Program-made: the position numbers and the translations under genes
The notes under the pieces: generated by a model
What the model was told of the DNA's origin: nothing
The model's database searches: none
The model's input: only the letters and a program-made list of their open reading frames with translations
Origin: Gemmataceae bacterium
GTDB lineage: Bacteria > Planctomycetota > Planctomycetia > Gemmatales > Gemmataceae
Direction: 5' to 3'
Assembly (NCBI GenBank): GCA_020847555.1
Contig: JADLBT010000001.1
Span: forward strand, 1-16,268
DNA: 16,268 bases
Shown here: piece after piece, positions 1 through 6,842 of the stretch
Numbering within the stretch: the stretch's first letter is position 1
Layout: each line of letters opens with the position of its first letter

Positions 1-697
1 GGACCGCCACTGCGGCGGCGCGGGCGAGGACGTCGTCGCCGCCCATCCAGAACTGGTAGTAGACCTCCTCGGCGAAGGTCCGCACCTGCATGTGATCCGT
101 GACCGTGATTTCCGCCGCCGTCTGGAGCCCGATCCACAGCGCCGCCGCCGCGACGGCCGCACGGCAGCGCGGCAGCGTTACCCGCCACACCACGCGCCAC
201 GTCCCCGCCGCGAGCAGCGCATCCTCCTCTATCTCGCCGGGCACGGTCCGGAGTCCCTGGCCGACGATCAACACTACCCACGGCACGGCCGCGACGGCGT
301 GGATCCAGATCGCGGGCGGCAGTCCCGACGCCCACGGCCGGCCCGGCGCATCGCGCCAGAAGTCCAGGGACAGCCACCCGCCCGCCCCCAGCGCACCTTG
401 CCACGCCGACGTCAGCACCGGCAGCGGAACCAGCAGCAGGAGCAGGAACACGAGTCGCAGGGCGTGGCGGAACGGCAGGTCGGTGCGGTAGAGAAGGACG
501 GCCGCGCCGACTCCGGCGGGAAGTGCCACGGCGAGAGTGCCGCCGACAAGGAACAGGGTGTTCCTCAGCAGCGGCAGGCTGTCCGCCGGCACCGCGAGCG
601 CTGCGGGCCGGCGGATCAGGGCGAACAGCGGGACGGCGAGGGGGGCGACGACCAGCAGGCCGAGCGCGGCCGCCGCGGCCAGCCGCCACCAGTTCAC
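1..697 (-). CDS. ABC transporter permease, iron(III)/thiamine type (partial, C-terminus beyond window)
   Basis: This is an inner-membrane permease subunit of a binding-protein-dependent ABC importer. Translating the minus strand gives 232 residues with no stop before the window edge. Very hydrophobic segments lie near residues 5-28, 44-70, 79-95 and 128-150. The cytoplasmic coupling (EAA) loop is clear at residues 157-176: acidic residues, Ala, Gly165 and a closing TLP. The following stretch, with TAAEITVTD and RTFAEEVYYQF at about 193-215, resembles ferric-iron/thiamine-type permeases. The start is GTG at 697, inside a GTGA overlap with the stop of the upstream propeller gene and preceded by a run of Gs, which suggests translational coupling. 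Full iron-type permeases are often a duplicated unit of about 500 residues, so this may be one half of a longer protein. The substrate cannot be read from the visible part. Confidence 0.8.
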   Translation of the reverse strand, partial: MNWWRLAAAAALGLLVVAPLAVPLFALIRRPAALAVPADSLPLLRNTLFLVGGTLAVALPAGVGAAVLLYRTDLPFRHALRLVFLLLLLVPLPVLTSAWQGALGAGGWLSLDFWRDAPGRPWASGLPPAIWIHAVAAVPWVVLIVGQGLRTVPGEIEEDALLAAGTWRVVWRVTLPRCRAAVAAAALWIGLQTAAEITVTDHMQVRTFAEEVYYQFWMGGDDVLARAAAVAV

Positions 698-2211
698 CGC
701 AACCCCCCGGCAGAACCCGACGGCGGTCCGGACGCCAGCAGTCGCCGATCGAGCAGTGCCTCGCGGCGACCGCCCGGCGCGGCGGGCCGACCGACCACCC
801 GCTTCAGCCAGTCATTGTCGGCAAACGGGATCAGCGCCCCCGGAGCCGCACCGATCTCGGCGGGAACCTTCTTCCCGTCGTCCTTCATGCCGCCATCCTT
901 CTTGCCGTCTTCCTTCTTCCCCCCGCCTTCCTTGGGGCCTTTCGGCGAGGGCTTTTCCTTGCTCGGCGGAGTCGTGACGGGGACAGGAACGAGGTTGTTG
1001 CGGTGATGGAGGCAAACGAGGGAACCGTCGTGGGCAGCGAGGTACAGCCGGTCGGTCTGCTCATTCGGCACCAGGAACGGCCAGTCCCGCACATCGTACT
1101 GCGCCAGGGTCGTTCCGCGCGCATCGTCCAGCACCAGCAGCCGGCCGAACCGATCGAGAGCGTAAACGAACTTGTAGTTCGTGGCGAGGAACGTTTGGGC
1201 GTCCCGACTGACCCACCGGGCTCTGCCCGTCGTCCGATCGACCTGGCACATGCCGATGCGTTCCGGCGAGACGTAGACGTCGCGGTCGGTGGCGTGGACG
1301 GGCCGCAGGATGACGCCGCCGCTCGGGAATCGCCACCACAGGCGAAACCCGCGCAGGTCAAAGGCGTACAGGTGAGAGTCCTCGGAGCCGACGTAGATCA
1401 TCGAACCGTGCTGGGCGGCGAGGGAACGTACCTTCTTCTCCACCTGGTAGCGGTAGCGGTCGATCCCCTCGAGCGTGGTCAGCATGGCCAGCGTGCCGTC
1501 GGTGGCGATGAGGCCGAGGATGTCGGGGGTGAGCCGGGGCGGTTGGAGGAAGCGGTGCGGGGCCAGGATCTGGGTCCACTTGCGCGTCAGCTGGTGGGAG
1601 GGCTGGCGCCTGGCCTCCTTGTCCAGGCCCTCTCGCGCCGCGGCCTGGGCCAGTTTGCGGAAGTTCGGCACCGCGTAAGCGGACACCCGCGACCCCATAA
1701 CGATGTAGAGGTGGTCCTCGTCTGCCGCCAGGCCGGCGGACGGCACGTCCTCCACGAGAGCGCCCCACAGGCGCTCCTTGCTGTCCCGATCCACGTCCCA
1801 GAGCAGCTGTTGGCCGCTGTCGCGGTCGAGGACGAACACGCGCTGGCGGCGCACCGCGAAAAGGTGCTGGGAGTCGAACGCGACGGGCTGCGCCGGCCAG
1901 TACGGGGTGCCGACCTGAGTCCGCCAGAGGGTATCGCCGGTTTCCGCGTCGAGGACAACGACCACGCCGCCGAGTGTCTGAACGACCAGGCGCAGGCCGC
2001 CCGGGTCCGGCATGAACTGGACGCTGAACAACCCGTCCCGTGCTCCGTCGGTCGCCAGGCGCGTGCTCCAGGCGAGCGTCAGGTTGAGCCGGTCGAGGGC
2101 CTCGCGCGACGGCGTCCGGGGTCTGGTGTAGACACGCACCGGCTCCGGCTGCGACGTGGCGGTGACCGCGGCCAGGGACAGGGCAACGACAGCGACAGCG
2201 AACGGTTTCAC
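694..2211 (-). CDS. Secreted PQQ-like beta-propeller protein
   Basis: A 505-residue exported protein with a BamB/PQQ-type beta-propeller fold. A signal peptide covers residues 1-21 (one Lys, a hydrophobic core, then AVTATS). Propeller blades show as repeated strand motifs: VVLDAETGDTLW near 85, VLDRDSGQQLLW near 127, YVGSEDSHLYAFD near 255, QVDRTTGRARW near 305, LYLAAHDGSLVCLHH near 395. Residues about 415-450 form a Lys/Gly/Asp-rich low-complexity linker. The start is GTG at 2211 with a strong GGAGGGGGG ribosome-binding site 3 nt upstream. The stop overlaps the GTG start of the downstream ABC permease, so the two are probably one operon. No catalytic residues are recognisable; such propellers usually act as scaffolds or binding proteins in the envelope. 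It may serve the transporter, but that is inferred only from position. Confidence 0.8.
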   Translation of the reverse strand: MKPFAVAVVALSLAAVTATSQPEPVRVYTRPRTPSREALDRLNLTLAWSTRLATDGARDGLFSVQFMPDPGGLRLVVQTLGGVVVVLDAETGDTLWRTQVGTPYWPAQPVAFDSQHLFAVRRQRVFVLDRDSGQQLLWDVDRDSKERLWGALVEDVPSAGLAADEDHLYIVMGSRVSAYAVPNFRKLAQAAAREGLDKEARRQPSHQLTRKWTQILAPHRFLQPPRLTPDILGLIATDGTLAMLTTLEGIDRYRYQVEKKVRSLAAQHGSMIYVGSEDSHLYAFDLRGFRLWWRFPSGGVILRPVHATDRDVYVSPERIGMCQVDRTTGRARWVSRDAQTFLATNYKFVYALDRFGRLLVLDDARGTTLAQYDVRDWPFLVPNEQTDRLYLAAHDGSLVCLHHRNNLVPVPVTTPPSKEKPSPKGPKEGGGKKEDGKKDGGMKDDGKKVPAEIGAAPGALIPFADNDWLKRVVGRPAAPGGRREALLDRRLLASGPPSGSAGGLR

Positions 2212-2614
2212 AGGCCCCCCTCCAGGACGGCTGAGGACGAGAGAACAGGCTGCCTCAGTCTATCACGCCGGCGCGCGGCCGAACAGGCGCCGTGATCGCG
2301 GCCGGCCGGAGTGCGAGCGCCAGGGACCGGACGACGCGCGCACACACTACAGACCATACCGGCGATGCGCCTTGCCGGAGGCAGCCGCGGCACGATCCGA
2401 AACGAAGCGCTCCCTGCCAGGCCCACGGGACGCCACCCGTGGGCTTTCCAATGCCCTTCCCACACCATCCTTCTTGACTCTGCTTCTGTTCGCACTTCCC
2501 AGTTGCCGGAAACCGTCGCGAACACCCGTTCCAGGTTGCCAACTCCCCGGGAGGCGTGGACAATACCCCTCTGGTGTCGGCGGCGGAACGAGGCGCAACG
2601 GCGAGGGCCATCCT
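2212..2614. other. Divergent intergenic region with one palindromic repeat
   Basis: This 403-bp gap separates the minus-strand propeller gene from the plus-strand MFS-acyltransferase gene, so it must hold promoters for both. I see no convincing sigma-70 boxes. An open frame in register with the acyltransferase gene continues through the whole gap, but its translation is Arg/Pro-rich and unlike a protein, so I treat the gap as non-coding. The only clear structure is the palindrome at 2421-2444. Confidence 0.6.
2421..2444. repeat. Dispersed palindromic repeat, copy A
   Basis: GCCCACGGG and CCCGTGGGC are perfect 9-bp arms around the loop ACGCCA, followed by CTTT. A near-identical palindrome lies at 14856-14885 (loop GCGCCA), and both copies are followed about 25 nt later by a CTTCTTG-containing stretch. 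This is a REP-like interspersed element, possibly acting as a transcript end or mRNA-stability hairpin. Confidence 0.65.
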
Positions 2615-4558
2615 GTGCGGGCAGCGCGGTGCCGATTCACTTCCCTGTGGGTCTCGCAGGTCGCACGCATCCTCGCGGACAACTGCCTGCGCATCTTCGT
2701 TCTGCTCCAGTTCGCGGAGGCCGGGGCCGCTTCCGACCGCGAGAGCGCCTGGCACCTCCTCACCGCTCTGCTGGTCCTGCCCGCGGTCTTCTTCGCGCCG
2801 CTGAACGGCGCCGTCAGCAACAGCCTTCCCAAGCCCGTGGTTCTGCTCCTGACGTCCGTCTACTGCGGGGCGGTGACGGCGGCGTTCGGCCTGGCCGGCG
2901 GGCCGTGGGTGGCGTGCTGGGCGCTGGTCGCGGTCGGGGCCGCCATCTACAGCCCGACGCGCTATGCCCTGCTGCCGGCCGCCACTGCCGACACCGGCAT
3001 CCCGCTGACGCGCGTCAACGGTCTGATCGAGATGGGCGCCGTGACGGCCATCGTCGCCGGGTGGGTACTTGGCGGGCGCCTGCGCGGGTACGTCTGGTGG
3101 GATCTCGATGCGGCGGTGGCGCTGGCGGGAGGGCTGAACGTGCTGGCGGCGCTGACCGCGCTGCCGGTCTGGTTCCGGGCCGACGTGCGCCGGCCGGAGT
3201 CGGCCGGGCAGGCGGTTGGCGGGTTCTTTCGCGACCTGCGCCGGGTTCTGGCGGACCGCGAGGCCCGCGGCAGCCTTCTCGCCCTCGCTGCTCTGCGCGG
3301 CCTGGCCGCCGCCATGATGGGAGCCCTCGTGGCGGTGGTGCTGAGTGACGGCGCAAACCACTTCGGCGCGATGATCGAGAGTGAGGCCGGGGGCGACGGG
3401 TTCGACGCACGGCTGAAGCAAATGCTGGGCGTCGGCGTCTGGGTGATGGTCGGCATCGCGGCCGGGTCGCTCCTGGCGGGGACGCAGCGGCACCCGCGCC
3501 GGGCGCTGGGACTGGTCGTCTTCGGCGCCACCGGAATGGCGGTCGGCCTGGTCGTCGCGGCCCTCGGGGCGGTGCCGTCCCCGGCGCTGTGCGTCGTCCT
3601 CGGAGCGATGGGCGGGCTGGTGAACGTCCCGCTGGCAGCGACCTTCCAGGCCGCCGTTCCCGCCGACGCCCGCGGCAACGCGATGAGCGTGCGCAACCTG
3701 TTCGACTACGTCTTCATGGCGGGCGCGGCCGCTGTCATGTTCGCCCTGGCGCACGGAGGCATCCTGAGCCCGCAGGGGCAACTCTGGCTGGCGGCGGCCG
3801 CGGCGGTCGTCGGAGCGGCGGTAAGCTGGCACCTGCTGTTTCCGCCGGCGCTGGAGCAGTTGATGGAGTTGCTGATCTGGCCGCTGTACCGCATCCGGGG
3901 CACGGGGCCGGGGCTGGAGCATCTCCCGCGCCGCGGACCGCTGCTGGTGATCGCCAACCACAGCGCCTGGTTCGACCCGCTGTGGCTGGGGAAGGTGATT
4001 CCGCGGCGCATCATTCCGATGATGACGAGCGCGTTTTACGATCTGCCCGGGCTGCGCTTCCTGATGAAGTACGTCGTCCGGGCGATCCGGGTGCAGGTGT
4101 CGAACTACCGGCGCGAGGCGCCGGAACTGCAGGAGGCGATCGCGGCCCTGGACCGCGGCGAGTGCGTCGTGCTGTTCCCCGAGGGGTCGCTGCGCAAGAA
4201 CACGGAGCGGCCGCTCCGGCAGTTCGGCCAGGGCGTGTGGCTGATCCTCAAGGAACGGCCGGCGACGCCGGTGATGGTCTGCTGGATCGAGGGCGGCTGG
4301 GGTAGTTATTGCTCGTACTTCAAGGGTCCGCCAACGAGGAACAAACGCCTTGACTTCTGGCGCCCGATCGACATCGCGCTGGGGAGCCTGTACCGGATTG
4401 AGCCGGCGCTGCTGGAGGACCACCGCCAGACCCGGTCCCACCTGATGCAACTGTGCCTCGAAACGCGCCGCCACCTCGGGCTGGAAGAAGTGACGGTCGA
4501 GCCGATCGAGGAGGATTCGGGGACGAGCCATCAGGAAAGGATGAGGGAGGAGGGATGA
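2615..4558 (+). CDS. MFS transporter fused to PlsC-type 1-acylglycerophosphate acyltransferase (LplT-Aas-like)
   Basis: A 647-residue bifunctional membrane protein. Residues about 8-410 are a multi-spanning major-facilitator domain that opens with SLWVSQVARILADNCLRIF, like the lysophospholipid transporter LplT family. Residues about 425-640 are a PlsC/LPLAT acyltransferase: block I is NHSAWFDP with the catalytic pair H449/D454, and block III is FPEGSLRKN with E523-G524. In Aas/LplT systems, lysophospholipid is flipped inward and re-acylated; a fusion would couple the two steps. No acyl-ACP synthetase (AMP-binding) domain is present, unlike full Aas. I chose GTG at 2615 because GAGGG lies 7 nt upstream and MFS homology begins directly after it; the longer frame to 2156 overlaps the divergent gene and is not protein-like. 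The last ~14 residues are encoded by an inverted repeat and are probably not functional. Confidence 0.8.
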   Translation: MRAARCRFTSLWVSQVARILADNCLRIFVLLQFAEAGAASDRESAWHLLTALLVLPAVFFAPLNGAVSNSLPKPVVLLLTSVYCGAVTAAFGLAGGPWVACWALVAVGAAIYSPTRYALLPAATADTGIPLTRVNGLIEMGAVTAIVAGWVLGGRLRGYVWWDLDAAVALAGGLNVLAALTALPVWFRADVRRPESAGQAVGGFFRDLRRVLADREARGSLLALAALRGLAAAMMGALVAVVLSDGANHFGAMIESEAGGDGFDARLKQMLGVGVWVMVGIAAGSLLAGTQRHPRRALGLVVFGATGMAVGLVVAALGAVPSPALCVVLGAMGGLVNVPLAATFQAAVPADARGNAMSVRNLFDYVFMAGAAAVMFALAHGGILSPQGQLWLAAAAAVVGAAVSWHLLFPPALEQLMELLIWPLYRIRGTGPGLEHLPRRGPLLVIANHSAWFDPLWLGKVIPRRIIPMMTSAFYDLPGLRFLMKYVVRAIRVQVSNYRREAPELQEAIAALDRGECVVLFPEGSLRKNTERPLRQFGQGVWLILKERPATPVMVCWIEGGWGSYCSYFKGPPTRNKRLDFWRPIDIALGSLYRIEPALLEDHRQTRSHLMQLCLETRRHLGLEEVTVEPIEEDSGTSHQERMREEG

Positions 4559-4620
4559 GGGATGAAAGAAGACAAAAACCTATCTGTCTTTCCTCCTCCC
4601 TCATCCCTTCCCCCGAATCC
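4513..4620. terminator. Long imperfect inverted repeat between convergent genes (repeat / bidirectional terminator)
   Basis: GGATTCGGGG at 4513-4522 pairs with CCCCGAATCC at 4611-4620. Inside, a purine-rich left arm (about 4536-4574, with repeated GGATGAGGGA units and GAAGACA) pairs imperfectly with the pyrimidine-rich right arm TGTCTTTCCTCCTCCCTCAT at 4584-4603. The left arm covers the last codons of the acyltransferase gene, and the right arm ends 6 nt from the trxB stop codon. Its position between convergent genes fits a bidirectional transcription stop. The internal GGATGAGGGA repetition also suggests a mobile or expanding repeat. Confidence 0.65.
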
Positions 4621-4626
4621 CTCCTG

Positions 4627-5709
4627 TCAATGATGTCCCTTCTCGGCGAGCCAGCGCTCGGCGTCGAGGGCCGCCATGCAGCCGGTGCCGGCCGCGGTCA
4701 CCGCCTGCTTGTAGTAGTCGTCGGCGACGTCGCCCGCAGCGAACACGCCGTCCACGCTGGTGTGCGTCCGGTGCGGGCGCTTCCACTGGATGTACCCCTT
4801 CTCGGTCAGTTCCACCTGCCCGCCCAGGAAGTCGGTGTTGGGCGTGTGGCCGATTGCCAGAAACACCCCGCCGACCTCCAGTTGCTCCGGCCGATCGTCG
4901 GTCGTACTCCTGAGCCGCACGCCCGTTACCCCGTCCTCGTCGGTGCCGAGCACCTCGTCGAGGGTCCGGTTCCACTTCATGGTGATCTTCGGATTGCTGA
5001 GGGCGCGCTGCTGCATGATCTGGCTGGCGCGGAGCTTGTCGCGGCGGTGAACGAGATAGACGGTGCTGGCGAACCTGGTCAGGTACGTCCCCTCCTCGAC
5101 CGCCGAGTCGCCGCCGCCGACGACCACGAGGGGGCGGTTTCGGAATCGCGGCAGGGCTCCGTCGCACACCGCGCACGCCGACACGCCGTTATTCTTGAAG
5201 CGGTCCTCCGACGGGAGGCCGAGGTAGTTCGCCCGCGCGCCCGTCGCCAGAACAATCGTCAGCGCCTCGACCGTCTGCCCCTCCAGGGCCTTGAGCCGGA
5301 ACGGGTAGCGCCCCAGCTCGACAGAGACGATATCGTCGGTAACGATGCGCGTGCCGAAGTTGGCGGCCTGCTGGCGCATGTACTCCATCTGCTCGGGGCC
5401 GAAGGCGGCGCGGCGGCCGTGGTGGGCCGACCTGCCCGCGTAGAACCCAGCGAGGTTGCTGAAGCGCTCCGGCGAGAGAGCCGACTTCGAGAAGGCCGCC
5501 ATCACCTCGGCATCGACGTGTGGCCACCCGGGAAAGTTCTCTACCTCGGTCGTCAGGTTGAGCTGACCGAGGGGTAGCGTTCCCTTGACCGAGTTCTCCG
5601 CGGTGACGGCCCCCTCGAACACCAGCGGCTGGAGGTTGGCGCGAGCGGCGTAAATCGCCGCCGTCCATCCCGCGGGTCCGGAACCGACAATAACCACCTT
5701 CTCCGCCAT
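4627..5709 (-). CDS. trxB: Thioredoxin reductase (NADPH), with an insertion
   Basis: A 360-residue cytosolic flavoprotein that reduces thioredoxin with NADPH. FAD-binding GSGPAG is at residues 9-14, the redox-active pair is C179-A-V-C182 followed by DG, the NADPH site is GGGDSA at 198-203 with HRRDKLR at 221-227, and the second FAD motif GDV is at 326-328 followed by the typical [15 protein letters not shown]. Usual TrxB proteins are about 310-320 residues. The extra length lies mainly at about 66-105 (a segment containing HHGRR), before the conserved [12 protein letters not shown], plus a few residues near 33-45. The CxxC spacer is AV, where AT is common. The start is ATG at 5709 with GGAGG 7 nt upstream; an in-frame ATG five codons earlier overlaps that ribosome-binding site. 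It is monocistronic, with hairpins upstream and the convergent repeat downstream. Confidence 0.95.
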   Translation of the reverse strand: MAEKVVIVGSGPAGWTAAIYAARANLQPLVFEGAVTAENSVKGTLPLGQLNLTTEVENFPGWPHVDAEVMAAFSKSALSPERFSNLAGFYAGRSAHHGRRAAFGPEQMEYMRQQAANFGTRIVTDDIVSVELGRYPFRLKALEGQTVEALTIVLATGARANYLGLPSEDRFKNNGVSACAVCDGALPRFRNRPLVVVGGGDSAVEEGTYLTRFASTVYLVHRRDKLRASQIMQQRALSNPKITMKWNRTLDEVLGTDEDGVTGVRLRSTTDDRPEQLEVGGVFLAIGHTPNTDFLGGQVELTEKGYIQWKRPHRTHTSVDGVFAAGDVADDYYKQAVTAAGTGCMAALDAERWLAEKGHH

Positions 5710-5743
5710 GACAGGCCTCCGCACAGCCGGGACAAATCTCAGG

Positions 5744-5805
5744 GTCTGTGCGAGAACCTCTCCCCTGCCAGGAGAGGGGGCCGGGGGAGAGGTTCTCGCA
5801 CAGAC
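5744..5805. repeat. Perfect 22-bp inverted repeat (MITE/REP-like)
   Basis: The arm starting GTCTGTGCGAGAACC (5744-5765) is repeated exactly in reverse complement at 5784-5805, around an 18-nt spacer that itself contains AGGAGAGGGGG. It lies about 35 nt upstream of the trxB start. The arm length and perfection fit a dispersed palindromic element better than a simple terminator; there is no T-tract in either direction. Confidence 0.75.
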
Positions 5806-5924
5806 TCTCAGGAGGTTACTTAGGAGAGTAGCGCGGCAAGATCAAGGAAGGCGCGCCGCACGGCCCTCCCGATCGCCCGGGCCGCCTGGTAAGTGAGAAT
5901 AGTATTGAAAGGAGATAGGGAAAG

Positions 5925-5984
5925 AGAAATACCCCGAGGTTCTGAGCTGTCGCCCAACCAGCTCAAACCCACCGGGGTATCTCT
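5925..5984 (-). terminator. Long hairpin, candidate terminator or structured RNA downstream of the response regulator
   Basis: Read on the minus strand, AGAGATACCCCG pairs with CGGGGTATTTCT; the one non-Watson-Crick position is a G-U wobble only in that orientation. A second stem, TTTGAGCTG with CAGCTCAGA, is stacked inside around a 9-nt loop. The stem is followed on the minus strand by a pyrimidine-rich, T-containing stretch. It sits about 165 nt beyond the response regulator stop, so it could end the kinase-regulator transcript, or be a free structured element. Confidence 0.5.
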
Positions 5985-6149
5985 ACCATGATTAGACACA
6001 GGATCGGCCCGCACCGCTATTCGTAGAAGTACGGAATCGCCGTCGCAAATGGCGGTGGTTATACCGGGCTGCCTTGAACTTGCTTCGTGCCGCTTGCGGC
6101 TCAGGAGCGGAGGCCGGGATCCCCTCCTGTGGGGTTGTGAAACTGCTTC

Positions 6150-6842
6150 TTAGCCGTCGCGCCCTTCCCGAGGACACTCGAGGGGGGACGGTCGGCTGAT
6201 GTCGGCGAGGATCCCTCGCTGCACCGCGTAGCGGACCAGTTCCTTCTGGTTATGGACGCCGAGTTTGCGCATCAGACTGGCGCGATGGCTCTCGACCGTG
6301 CGCGGGCTGATGAACAGCCGGGCAGCCACCTCAACCCCGCTGTGTCCCTCGGCCGTCAGCTGCAGCACTTCACGCTCGCGCTCCGTGAGCGTCTCGAACG
6401 GGTCCGCCGGCCGCCCCTCCGTCTGGCGCAGGTAGGCCGCGATCGCGCCCTCGGTCAGCGGCGGACTGAAGTACCGCTTGCCAGCCGCGACGGCACGAAT
6501 CGCCTGAACCAGTTCCTCCGCGCACGCCTCCTTGAGGACGTAGCCGGTCGCCCCGGCGCGGGCCGCCTCCGCTGCGTACGCGATGCCGGAGTGCATCGAC
6601 AGGATCACCACCCGGGTCCGCGGGGACCGCCGCACCACCTGGCGGGCCGCCTCGATCCCGTTCAGGCCCGGCATCATCAGGTCCATTACCACCACGTCCG
6701 GCTCGTAGCGTTCCACCTGACGGACCGCCTGCAATCCGTCGGCTGCCTCACCCACCAGGCGGAAGTCTGTCTCGCTGTCCAGCAGGGCTTTCAGACCCTC
6801 CCGAACAATCCCGTGGTCATCCACCAGCACCAGCGTCAGCAT
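6150..6842 (-). CDS. NarL/FixJ-family response regulator
   Basis: A 230-residue DNA-binding response regulator. The receiver domain covers residues 1-120, with acidic pocket D8-D9, phospho-acceptor D54 (in VVMDLMMPG), switch residue S82 and invariant K104 (in GYVLKEA). A LuxR-type helix-turn-helix spans about 150-212 (LTEREREVLQLTAEG, then SPRTVESHRASLMRKLGV). Phosphorylation at D54 is expected to drive dimerisation and promoter binding. The start is ATG at 6842 with GGAG about 6 nt upstream. It overlaps the 3' end of the upstream histidine kinase gene by 26 nt, so the two are almost certainly a cognate, translationally coupled pair. Targets are unknown; the divergent phosphotransferase gene is the nearest candidate. 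The short tail after residue 213 (PSPLECPREG) is outside the domain. Confidence 0.93.
   Translation of the reverse strand: MLTLVLVDDHGIVREGLKALLDSETDFRLVGEAADGLQAVRQVERYEPDVVVMDLMMPGLNGIEAARQVVRRSPRTRVVILSMHSGIAYAAEAARAGATGYVLKEACAEELVQAIRAVAAGKRYFSPPLTEGAIAAYLRQTEGRPADPFETLTEREREVLQLTAEGHSGVEVAARLFISPRTVESHRASLMRKLGVHNQKELVRYAVQRGILADISRPSPLECPREGRDG

Larger units (their letters stand above)
5710..6149. other. 440-bp intergenic region with two hairpins, no convincing gene
   Basis: This gap lies between the 3' end of the response regulator gene and trxB, both on the minus strand. It carries a perfect 22-bp inverted repeat (5744-5805) and a long imperfect hairpin (5925-5984). Short frames here (for example minus strand 6014-5820, 64 codons) run through the hairpins and have no ribosome-binding site I trust. 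The trxB promoter should lie between 5710 and about 5900, but I could not pick out boxes. I found nothing resembling a tRNA. Confidence 0.6.

Noticed and set aside
523..2295. Long plus-strand open frame
   Set aside because: It is a shadow of the propeller and permease genes, which have clear family motifs on the minus strand.
2156..2614. Upstream extension of the acyltransferase frame
   Set aside because: It overlaps the divergent propeller gene start and encodes Arg/Pro-rich sequence. GTG 2615 has a good ribosome-binding site.
2255..4531. Long minus-strand open frame of 758 codons
   Set aside because: It is antisense to the MFS-acyltransferase gene, with Gln/Arg/His-rich composition and no recognisable domain.
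5820..6014. Minus-strand 64-codon frame between trxB and the response regulator
   Set aside because: It runs through the 5925-5984 hairpin, has no clear ribosome-binding site, and its sequence is explained by the inverted repeat.
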